Shown: positions 1 through 4,917 of the stretch, one piece after another
Position numbering within the stretch: position 1 is the stretch's first letter
Layout of the letters: the number at the start of each line of letters is the position of its first letter
Assembly: GCA_018263655.1 (NCBI GenBank)
Contig: JAANWY010000357.1
Coordinates: forward strand, 1-11,322
From: Anaerolineales bacterium
Lineage (GTDB): Bacteria; Chloroflexota; Anaerolineae; Epilineales; JAANWY01
Direction of reading: 5' to 3'
DNA length: 11,322 bases
Program-made: the position numbers and the translations under genes
The notes under the pieces: model-generated
The model's database searches: none
What the model saw: only the letters and a program-made list of their open reading frames with translations
Told to the model about the DNA's origin: nothing

Positions 1-84
1 GTTGCCAGTGACAGGGCAACGACAAGGACAATCCAATACCAGCGTTTCGAGATTGAAAAGGTAATATAATAAATGTGACTACTC

Positions 85-99
85 AGGCACTTCGTGCCT
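85..99. repeat. Small perfect hairpin
   Basis: A 6-bp stem (AGGCAC / GTGCCT) with a 3-nt TTC loop lies just left of the large palindrome. No T-run follows, so it is not an obvious terminator. It resembles other short palindromes scattered through this window. Confidence 0.5.
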
Positions 100-111
100 A
101 CACAAGAATAG

Positions 112-159
112 TCCGGAAAAGATGGGGGTGTGGGGCCCCACACCCCCATCTTTTCCGGA
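112..159. repeat. 48-bp perfect palindrome
   Basis: Two 24-bp arms (112-135 and 136-159) are exact reverse complements with no spacer. The centre is GGGGCCCC and the outer ends are TCCGGAAAAG / CTTTTCCGGA. After one mismatch (111/160) the flanks begin to pair again. It could extrude as a cruciform or act as a bidirectional RNA hairpin, although no clear U-tract follows on either strand. The rest of 1-206 shows no gene. Confidence 0.85.
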
Positions 160-206
160 TTTCTCGTTTCACCGATTATAGCACACATACCCGCGTTCAC
201 CCAACG

Positions 207-536
207 TTAGTGTAACAATTGCGCAATCAGGCGGTTAATGTCAATTAGAATTACCGTTGACCGGGAAGCATGATAGGTCTCCCAGACCTGGGTTGTGAGT
301 TCGTGAAAGTGCTCCTTCATATGTTTGCAGCGATTCCGGATTTTGATGAAGCTATGCAGAAAGCACAGTATGATGGTAATGCCTGGGAAGAGGCGCAACC
401 AAGCGTTCTGGGTGGCAGTCCACCCAGCGTGATTGACAGTTTCGGGTTTGTAGTCTGGGTCAACGTTTTGCGCTTTGAAGTGCCCGTAGCCTTCTTCCAG
501 GCTGTCTGTTCCGGCGTCTAAGGTCACGGACCAGCA
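207..536 (-). pseudogene. Decayed DDE-type transposase fragment
   Basis: On the minus strand an open frame reads CWSVTLDAGTDSLEEGYGHF, then DPDYKPETVNHAGWTATQNAW and ITIILCFLHSFIKIRNRCKH, ending near VWETYHA at about 267. This resembles the middle of a bacterial transposase family whose members usually carry VNTDGW followed by an Ala/Gln-rich helix and a C-F-L-H segment. The expected aspartate of that motif is Ala here (VNHAGW). The N-terminal region is missing: upstream the frame runs into a dispersed repeat at 561-584 and then the 44-bp array, so the start of the open frame (800) is meaningless. The C-terminus is also cut, and the last ~20 codons after YHA match nothing I recognise. The transposase assignment is by remembered family pattern. 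The decay is supported by both missing ends and the changed motif. Confidence 0.5.
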
Positions 537-560
537 CTGGCGTGGGAGCTCAGGATAGCG

Positions 561-584
561 CTCGGTCGGGAGACCTCGGCGATC
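561..584. repeat. Dispersed GAGACCTTCG-family repeat, solitary copy
   Basis: The segment runs CTCGGTCGGGAGACCTCGGC then GATC. It is a near match to the right arm of the perfect inverted repeat at 2708-2731, differing at one substitution (A to G), with one T missing in CTTCGG and one extra G. It interrupts the transposase remnant. Confidence 0.65.
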
Positions 585-637
585 ATAGACGTAGGCGCGC
601 TTCGAGGATGGAAAGGGCCGCGCCGGTGTTGACGTGG

Positions 638-899
638 CCCTTGGGCTCGGTCGGAGACCTTCGCCCAACGGAGAATTTTGGCCCTTGGGCTCGGTCAGAG
701 ACCTTCGCCCAACGGAGAATTTTGGCCCTTGGGCTCGGTCAGAGACCTTCGCCCAACGGAGAATTTTGGCCCTTGGGCTCGGTCGGAGACCTTCGCTCAA
801 CGGAGAATTTTGGCCCTTGGGCTCGGTCGGAGACCTTCGCCCAACGGAGAATTTTGCCTTGGGCTCGGTCGGAGACCTTCGCTCAACGGAGAATTTTGG
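638..899. repeat. Tandem array, six ~44-bp direct repeats
   Basis: The unit starts CCCTTGGGCTCGGTCRGAGA, continues CCTTCGCYCAACGGAGAATT and ends TTGG. Copies start at 638, 682, 726, 770, 814 and 857. Copy 5 has lost two or three bases at its right edge, and copies differ mainly by A/G at one site and C/T at another. The unit is not a multiple of three, so overlapping open frames on both strands cross the array without being genes. The core GGTCRGAGACCTTCGCC also occurs at 561, 1046, 1167 and 2674-2794. There are no unique spacers, so it is not a CRISPR array. Confidence 0.9.
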
Positions 900-915
900 T
901 TCTGACTTGTCCAGG

Positions 916-1023
916 TTAGGGGTAGATGCCTCGGATCATCGTGGCATCCGCGACGCGCGCGATGGCCAGGATATAGGCTGCTGTGCGCATGTCGACTTCC
1001 TTCTCCTGGGCCATACCCACTTG
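916..1023 (-). pseudogene. C-terminal remnant of a glutamate dehydrogenase-type gene
   Basis: On the minus strand a short frame reads MAQEKEVDMRTAAYILAIAR and then VADATMIRGIYP followed by TAA at 918-916. This is the characteristic C-terminal helix and tail of Glu/Leu/Phe/Val dehydrogenases (Glu dehydrogenase class, usually ~420 residues, ending in RTAAY-L-RVA-A-RGI-P). Only about 33 codons survive. An in-frame stop lies just upstream (1026-1024), and sequence beyond it dissolves into repeats, so the NAD-binding and catalytic parts are absent. The fragment lies left of, and in the same orientation as, the M24 gene. A frameshift inside the upstream codons is possible because a neighbouring frame gives a KW-W pattern expected just before this helix. 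The family call is fairly secure and the gene is clearly broken. Confidence 0.75.
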
Positions 1024-1045
1024 TCACAGTTCTGAGCCGTTCATC

Positions 1046-1090
1046 GTTCGCCGAAGGTCTCCTGACCGAGGCGCAGAGGGCTCGGTCAGG
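1046..1090. repeat. Dispersed GAGACCTTCG-family repeat, inverted pair
   Basis: The segment begins GTTCGCCGAAGGTCTCCTGA and continues CCGAG, the reverse complement of the family consensus. It then folds back through a perfect 10-bp stem onto CTCGGTCAGG, with a 10-nt loop. The same stem and 10-nt loop size recur in the longer copy at 2674-2731. Confidence 0.7.
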
Positions 1091-1114
1091 CCTGCCTGTG
1101 CCTTGGCAGACAGG
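1089..1114. repeat. GCCTGCCTGTGC palindrome family, copy 1
   Basis: GGCCTGCCTGTGCC is followed by GGCAGACAGGCC, an imperfect hairpin. The same unit (GCCTGCCTGTGCG, short loop, GCAGACAGG) recurs at 1301-1329 and, on the opposite strand, at 4357-4384. A further GCCTGCC / GGCAGGC hairpin lies at 1128-1151. Confidence 0.6.
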
Positions 1115-1291
1115 CCTTGGCAGACCCGCCTGCCTTTCGGCGCGGGCAGGCAGGTCGCACACAGACAGGAGACCTTCGCCCATCACTGAGCAAATTTGAG
1201 CCATAATGAGAATTGTTGATGCTGTAACCTCCTTGTCACAGTTCGGTCGGCGGATTCATTCATGACTCCCCTGAAAGAACTATCAGGCGCA

Positions 1292-1400
1292 AGGTGACCG
1301 GCCTGCCTGTGCGATGCACGCAGACAGGCACCTTTCTCGGCGACAAACCTGCAACAACTCGCCCATTCTGCAGGTGCCGGTCACCTATTCGACCTTTTTT
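1292..1400. repeat. Branched inverted-repeat element with trailing T-run
   Basis: A perfect 11-bp outer inverted repeat (AGGTGACCGGC 1292-1302, GCCGGTCACCT 1376-1386) encloses two inner hairpins. The first is GCCTGCCTGTGCG / CACGCAGACAGGC (1301-1313, 1317-1329), whose three mismatches would be wobble pairs in RNA. The second is perfect, ACCTGCA / TGCAGGT (1347-1353, 1369-1375), and directly abuts the outer stem. Six Ts follow at 1395-1400, eight bases past the stem. This can fold into a three-way junction on either strand. It is too far from its T-run to be a standard terminator and matches no riboswitch class that I know. It may simply be stacked repeats. Confidence 0.5.
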
Positions 1401-1480
1401 CAGTGGGGCCATTCACCGCACCGCTTGATACTTCGAAGTGCGTTACGGTAGTTCCTCCTTCCCGTGAACCCTCTCCTCTG
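1401..1480. other. Gene-free gap left of the M24 stop codon
   Basis: No gene or intrinsic terminator is visible downstream of the M24 stop. On the minus strand there are two good Shine-Dalgarno-like strings without a following gene, GGAAGGAGG near 1453-1461 and ACAAGGAGGTT near 1227-1237. They may be leftovers of decayed genes. Confidence 0.4.
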
Positions 1481-2635
1481 TTACACGACGTGTAGTTGCT
1501 GGGAGACGCCCGTCAGGACCTCACAGCCGGCCTCGGTAACGACGGCTGCGTCCGATACGAAGTAGTCGCCCCGCCCGGAGCCCATCAGCCAGGACATCAG
1601 GTGGAACACCATGCCGGCGCGCAGCCGGAAGTCACTGTTGTGACGGAGGCCAACCGGCACGCCGGCCCCAGACCAAGATGGCGGAAAAGCGCTGCCAACC
1701 AAGTATCCACAGTGGTGGCGCCGATAATGAGACAGCCCGGCTGCATCGACACGATCCTGCCAGGCCTGATAGACATCGTCGGCTGTGACACCCGGACCAA
1801 TGGCCTCGACGACGTTGTCAAACGCTTCGAGGCAGACCTGTTCGATTTCCCTTGTGCCTTCAGGTGCCTCGCCCACGAAAACGAGCCGGCCCATCGGCGC
1901 GTGGTAGCGTGCGACAGAGCCCGACATCTCGAGGAAGAAAGCATCGCCCTCTTCAAGTACACGGTCGGTCCACGTCCCATGCTCGTAGCCCAACGTGGGC
2001 GTGGAGCGGATGAAGGGGCCATAGGCCGGGTATTCGCCGCTGGCCGAGACCATCGCGTGGTGGACTTCGGCGGCCACTTCCTGTTCGCTGACGCCGGCCG
2101 CGGCAGTATCGATCGCCGCCCGCATCATGGCGTCGGTCACCGCCGCCGCTCTGCGCGTGTACTCGAGTTCGCGTGGCGATTGAACGGCGCGGTATTGAAA
2201 GACCAGATCCGATGCGTCGACCCACTGCACATCGGGCAAGCCGGCCTTGATCCCCTCGGCGATTCCGAGCGGCAAGAAGATCGTATTCTTCTCAATCCCC
2301 AGCCGGCCCGAAGCAAACCCCGCGTCAGCGAGGACTTCGCACGTCTTCTCCGCTTGGTCCTCCCGCTCACCATAGCCGATGAAGCGGGCATTGACGAGCT
2401 GAGCGTGCATGATGACGCGTTCCATGGCCCGCGCGATGAGGTACATCTCGCCCTCGGGCGGTACGACGAGCATGTGATAGGCAAAGTAGCCCCAGTGGCT
2501 CAGCCCGGTAAGATAATAAATGTGTTCCGGAGTCGAGACCAGGCAGGCATCGAGATCGCGCTCAGCCATGCTCCCTCTGACGTTTCGAAGCCGCGTCTCG
2601 TACTCTTCGTCGGGGAAAAACGGCGCCTCACTCAC
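1481..2635 (-). CDS. M24-fold hydrolase, creatinase/ectoine-hydrolase (DoeA-like) type
   Basis: The protein is 384 residues from a GTG start at 2635, seven bases after AAAGGAG. The open frame runs further upstream, but only through repeat DNA. Residues ~8-140 fit the creatinase N-terminal domain (EEYETRLRNVRGSMAERDLD, HIYYLTGL) and ~150-370 the pita-bread M24 domain. The five metal ligands of true Xaa-Pro peptidases are largely gone: the D-D segment reads FLEMSGSVARYHAPMGR, the histidine segment HHCGYLVGSAFPPSW, and the usual FTIEP is FHLMS. Metal-free members such as creatinase and ectoine hydrolase DoeA/EutD look like this, and RYHxPxxR, PPxW and GMxFHxM are features I recall from DoeA. Inferred role: cytoplasmic hydrolysis of a cyclic or amidine-type substrate, probably ectoine to N-acetyl-diaminobutyrate, supported by the Ehu-like importer nearby. 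It follows mttB after 172 bp of repeats, probably in one operon. Another small-molecule amidinohydrolase role remains possible. Confidence 0.75.
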   Translation of the reverse strand: MSEAPFFPDEEYETRLRNVRGSMAERDLDACLVSTPEHIYYLTGLSHWGYFAYHMLVVPPEGEMYLIARAMERVIMHAQLVNARFIGYGEREDQAEKTCEVLADAGFASGRLGIEKNTIFLPLGIAEGIKAGLPDVQWVDASDLVFQYRAVQSPRELEYTRRAAAVTDAMMRAAIDTAAAGVSEQEVAAEVHHAMVSASGEYPAYGPFIRSTPTLGYEHGTWTDRVLEEGDAFFLEMSGSVARYHAPMGRLVFVGEAPEGTREIEQVCLEAFDNVVEAIGPGVTADDVYQAWQDRVDAAGLSHYRRHHCGYLVGSAFPPSWSGAGVPVGLRHNSDFRLRAGMVFHLMSWLMGSGRGDYFVSDAAVVTEAGCEVLTGVSQQLHVV

Positions 2636-2673
2636 CAACAAACTCCTTTCCACGCGCGCTAATGCGTTACTGC

Positions 2674-2731
2674 GATCGCCGAAGGTCTCTGACCGAGCCC
2701 CTTTCGCCTCGGTCAGAGACCTTCGGCGATC
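2674..2731. repeat. Perfect 24-bp inverted repeat, 10-nt loop
   Basis: Left arm 2674-2697 (starting GATCGCCGAAGGTCTC) and right arm 2708-2731 (ending GACCTTCGGCGATC) are exact reverse complements around a 10-base loop. It lies between mttB and the M24 gene, so a read-through transcript would carry a very stable hairpin ahead of the second cistron. It is the most complete symmetrical copy of the dispersed family. Confidence 0.9.
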
Positions 2732-2744
2732 AAAAAGGGGCTCG

Positions 2745-2794
2745 GTCGGGAGACCTTCGCCCATCAAAAGTCGGGAGACCTTCGCCCATCAAAG
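2745..2794. repeat. Two tandem 25-bp copies of the dispersed repeat
   Basis: GTCGGGAGACCTTCGCCCAT followed by CAAAA occurs at 2745-2769 and again at 2770-2794, with only the last base different. The same GACCTTCGCCCATCA ending appears at 1171-1185. The copies end 13 bp from the mttB stop codon. Confidence 0.85.
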
Positions 2795-2807
2795 GCGCGC
2801 GAGTGCA

Positions 2808-4253
2808 TTACTCTATCCTCGCCGACCGCTTTGCAGAGGCGTAGATCGCCTCGAGCTCGCGCACGGCCTGCTCGGGCAGTGGCTCTGGTTGATGGCTCTC
2901 CAGCAATTCGCGAACACGATCTCGGGCTCGCTCCTCGGCCCGCTTGCCGCCGGCCGCCTCCCAGTCGTCGTACTTGTTGCGCACCATCAGAGCGGGCTCG
3001 AATTGCTCCTTGCGGAAATACTTCATCGTGTGGTCGGTCTCCAGAAAGTGTCCCTGAGGCCCGACCTCCTCGATGACGTCGAACCCCAGCGTCTCGGGCG
3101 TCACCTCGATGCCGTCGGCGATGCGCCGCGCCATGTTGATGATGTCTTCATCGACGAGAATCTTTTCATAGCTGACGGCCAGGGTGTTCTCCATCTCGCC
3201 GGCCCCGTGGAGCACGAAGCTGGCGCCGGCAATAATTGAGAGCAAAGTGCTCATCAGGCTGTCGACGCCGGCCTGCATCCCGAGCGCATTCGCATCCGAC
3301 GACCCACCCGTCGTGCGTGACGGGATGCCGTAGTAGCGGGCCACCTGTGCTGTACCGACGGCCAGTAGGTCGGCCTCGGGCGCGCCGTAGGGCAGCATCA
3401 TCTTCTTCATATCGAAGACGCTTGACACTGTCCCGTAGACGACGGGCGTCCCCGGACTGATGAGCTGGACAAAGGTAGCGTGGCCGAGAAACTCAGCCGT
3501 CTGCTGAACCAGGGTGCCGGCCAGCGTGGCCGGTCCGGTTGCGCCGGCTTGAACCTCGGGTGAGATCGAAATCGGCAACCCCCGGCGAACATGCACCAGC
3601 ATCCCTTTCAACTGGTCAGGCGTGTTGAACAACGGACTGACGGGGTTCATGATGATGGCGATGGGTAGTTGACCCTCGGGCAGATCGCAGGTGTCGGCCA
3701 CGACTTCGGCCATGCGGAGGATCATGTGGGATATTTCCTCGTTGCGACAGACGCCGAAGACGGGCTTACTGCAGTGCGTGTACATGGTCTTGGTGTGCCA
3801 CGCTTCGAGAACCCCGGTCGGCATCTCGGGTGGTGTGACACCGGTCGAGGCAATCGCCATGTTGGGCAGCGCATCGCACAGCCGGCAGATGTCCTCGCCG
3901 TCAGCCGCCGTACCGGGCCGGTGATCGCCGTCCAGATCGATGATGTTGATGGCCGAGTCCGGGAACGAGAAGTGGGTCTCGGAACCATCCAACGCCACCG
4001 AGTTCGCCGGATTGCGCGCATGCCAGGTGAAACCAGAGGGGAACTTGTCGATGCTGCCCTCAACTAGATCGGCCGGAATTAGCACTGTCTGAGCGTCAAA
4101 GTCGACCCGGGCGCCTGCATCGTGGAACACTTCGAGGATCTCTCGGTTGGGCAACCACATCCCAACCTCCGCGAGCACCCGCAAGGCAGTCTCGTGGAGC
4201 TGGCGCACCTGATCAGGCGTTAAGATTTCGAAGTAACGTCGCGAGTCAGACAC
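2808..4253 (-). CDS. MttB-superfamily (trimethylamine methyltransferase-like) methyltransferase, non-pyrrolysine
   Basis: The protein is 481 residues from a GTG start at 4253, six bases after AGGAGG. The frame extends to 4391, but that N-terminal extension is translated palindromic repeat. It is close to the ~480-500 residues usual for the family and has no internal stop, so it lacks the in-frame amber codon of true pyrrolysine MttB. It is recognised by the N-terminal TPDQVRQLHETALRVLAEVG, the barrel segments STGVTPPEMPTGVLEA and GGSSDANALGMQAG, and the C-terminal GPQGHFLETDHTMKYFRKEQ followed by DDWEAAGGKRAEERA. Family members without pyrrolysine (MtgB, MtpB, MtcB types) move a methyl group from quaternary amines such as glycine betaine, proline betaine or carnitine to a corrinoid protein. 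No corrinoid protein or reactivase is visible here, so the acceptor is unknown. It heads a probable two-gene minus-strand operon, divergent from the importer. Its substrate cannot be read from the sequence. Confidence 0.85.
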   Translation of the reverse strand: MSDSRRYFEILTPDQVRQLHETALRVLAEVGMWLPNREILEVFHDAGARVDFDAQTVLIPADLVEGSIDKFPSGFTWHARNPANSVALDGSETHFSFPDSAINIIDLDGDHRPGTAADGEDICRLCDALPNMAIASTGVTPPEMPTGVLEAWHTKTMYTHCSKPVFGVCRNEEISHMILRMAEVVADTCDLPEGQLPIAIIMNPVSPLFNTPDQLKGMLVHVRRGLPISISPEVQAGATGPATLAGTLVQQTAEFLGHATFVQLISPGTPVVYGTVSSVFDMKKMMLPYGAPEADLLAVGTAQVARYYGIPSRTTGGSSDANALGMQAGVDSLMSTLLSIIAGASFVLHGAGEMENTLAVSYEKILVDEDIINMARRIADGIEVTPETLGFDVIEEVGPQGHFLETDHTMKYFRKEQFEPALMVRNKYDDWEAAGGKRAEERARDRVRELLESHQPEPLPEQAVRELEAIYASAKRSARIE

Positions 4254-4356
4254 AAGTCTCCTCCTGGGAGATTCCCGATCTTCGGCCGGTTTGGTTTGGG
4301 AACTAGTGTTTCCCCATAAGTCCAATGTCAAGTAGGTACAGAGCCAAACACCCAAG

Positions 4357-4425
4357 ACCTGTCTGCCCACGCACAGGCAGGCCTGAAACAAGTTTCAGCG
4401 TCCAGGACGCTCGAACTTGTTCGAG
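4357..4425. repeat. Cluster of four short palindromes upstream of mttB
   Basis: There are four adjoining hairpins. The first is a GCCTGCCTGTGC-family copy (4357-4384). The second is CTGAAAC-AA-GTTTCAG (4383-4398). The third is GCGTCC-A-GGACGC (4398-4410). The fourth is CTCGAAC-TT-GTTCGAG (4410-4425). The two outer 7-bp hairpins are similar in inverted orientation around the central GCGTCC palindrome, so 4383-4425 is symmetrical as a unit. It would lie in the 5' leader of mttB only if transcription starts further right. Confidence 0.7.
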
Positions 4426-4454
4426 GCATGTATCTTCTCAATATATGGGGGGAC

Positions 4455-4506
4455 ATGTAGGACGATTTGGTAAATCGTCGGGTCGAAATACCATTTCGAC
4501 CTACAT
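4455..4506. repeat. REPIN-like double hairpin
   Basis: Hairpin 1 is GACGATTT-GGT-AAATCGTC (4461-4479) and hairpin 2 is GGTCGAAAT-ACC-ATTTCGACC (4481-4501). Both are perfect and one base apart. An outer inverted repeat ATGTAGG / CCTACAT (4455-4461, 4500-4506) closes them into a three-way junction. Their loops are complementary (GGT and ACC) and their arms related, as expected for two REP units in opposite orientation. Confidence 0.75.
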
Positions 4507-4600
4507 AGCCCCGAAACATTGAGATGATACCGAGGCCTGTACGTTTCACTAGTGACACAACTTGACATCCAAGTTATGGGCAAACTCCAGTTGGGAAGTC

Positions 4601-4629
4601 TTGACAAACACATGTGTTTGTGATATACT
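4601..4629 (+). promoter_or_regulatory. Strong sigma70-type promoter with extended -10
   Basis: A consensus -35 TTGACA (4601-4606), a 17-bp spacer and -10 TATACT (4624-4629) are preceded by TGA, giving the extended TGn motif. The predicted start is near 4636. It faces the GntR gene and probably the importer operon, leaving a leader of about 280 nt. The remaining leader (4680-4917) shows no convincing gene. A 21st-codon-scale frame from ATG 4821 has no ribosome site and overlaps the regulator gene. Confidence 0.75.
4604..4621. promoter_or_regulatory. 18-bp perfect palindrome within the promoter spacer
   Basis: ACAAACACATGTGTTTGT is its own reverse complement and spans the end of the -35 box and most of the spacer. 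This is a typical position for a repressor site. The binding protein is unknown, but the adjacent GntR-family regulator is the obvious candidate. Confidence 0.6.
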
Positions 4630-4638
4630 GTAGTCAAG

Positions 4639-4679
4639 TTGTATACAAGTACAATACAAGTTGCAACTATACTTGTATT
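4639..4679. promoter_or_regulatory. Candidate GntR operators at the transcription start
   Basis: TTGTATACAA (4639-4648) is a perfect 10-bp palindrome of the TGTATACA type common among FCD-class GntR operators. It sits just past the predicted start site. A second inverted repeat, AATACAAGT / ACTTGTATT (4653-4661, 4671-4679), has a 9-nt spacer and nests the palindrome AGTTGCAACT (4659-4668). The half-site ATACAAGT thus occurs twice on the plus strand and once inverted. Autorepression by the regulator at 4918 is the simplest reading. Confidence 0.6.
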
Positions 4680-4917
4680 ATAATTCTTCTCTGGCAAATG
4701 TCAAGGCTTGTTGGCCAGTGAAACCGCAACAACTTCTTCCCACAGTCACTTGCGGCTCGGCTGGCATCGCTCCTTATCTTGTACTCGATCGCCGTAGGAG
4801 CTGACAAGCGCCATTGCTAGATGAGCATTTGGCAATTTGGGAATGACAGGCCTCTTGCTCAAGCTATCCTACTTCAACCACATCGATGCAGCAGGCTAAC
4901 CCGAGGGCACTCGTCTC

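Larger units (their letters stand above)
1020..1244. repeat. Nested palindromic insert bounded by a 13-bp direct repeat
   Basis: The 13-mer CTTGTCACAGTTC occurs at 1020-1032 and 1232-1244. Between the copies lie inverted copies of the dispersed repeat (CCGAAGGTCTCCTG at 1051-1064 against CAGGAGACCTTCG around 1167-1179). There is also a perfect 10-bp hairpin (CCTGACCGAG 1061-1070 / CTCGGTCAGG 1081-1090) and CCTGCC-type hairpins. The arrangement is that of a miniature element with a long target duplication, or of stacked short repeats. It abuts the broken end of the dehydrogenase remnant. Confidence 0.55.

Noticed and set aside
638..899. CRISPR array
   Set aside because: The units are contiguous with no unique spacers, and no cas genes are present.
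207..1204. Long overlapping open frames on both strands (542-919, 634-1035, 678-905 plus; 797-1204 and the first 260 bases of the 800-207 frame minus)
   Set aside because: They are translations of the 44-bp tandem array and neighbouring palindromes in several frames. There is no ribosome site and no recognisable domain.
1292..1400. Rho-independent terminator of the M24 operon
   Set aside because: The T-run lies on the plus strand, while the M24 gene is transcribed on the minus strand. On the minus strand no U-tract follows the stem.
1496..2662. 388-codon plus-strand frame opposite the M24 gene
   Set aside because: It is a mirror of the M24 coding strand in GC-rich DNA, with no domain and no ribosome site. 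The minus-strand protein has clear family motifs.
2636..2767. 44-residue N-terminal extension of the M24 frame
   Set aside because: It encodes only translated dispersed repeat (RRRSLTEAKGARSETFGDRS). The GTG at 2635 has AAAGGAG seven bases upstream and begins where family similarity starts.
4254..4331. mttB promoter with TTGACA on the minus strand (4331-4326)
   Set aside because: The -35 match is perfect, but no acceptable -10 hexamer is found 16-18 bases further. It is therefore not listed as a promoter.
4254..4391. 46-residue N-terminal extension of the MttB frame
   Set aside because: It reads through palindromic repeats and a gap. The GTG at 4253 follows AGGAGG and matches the usual family N-terminus.
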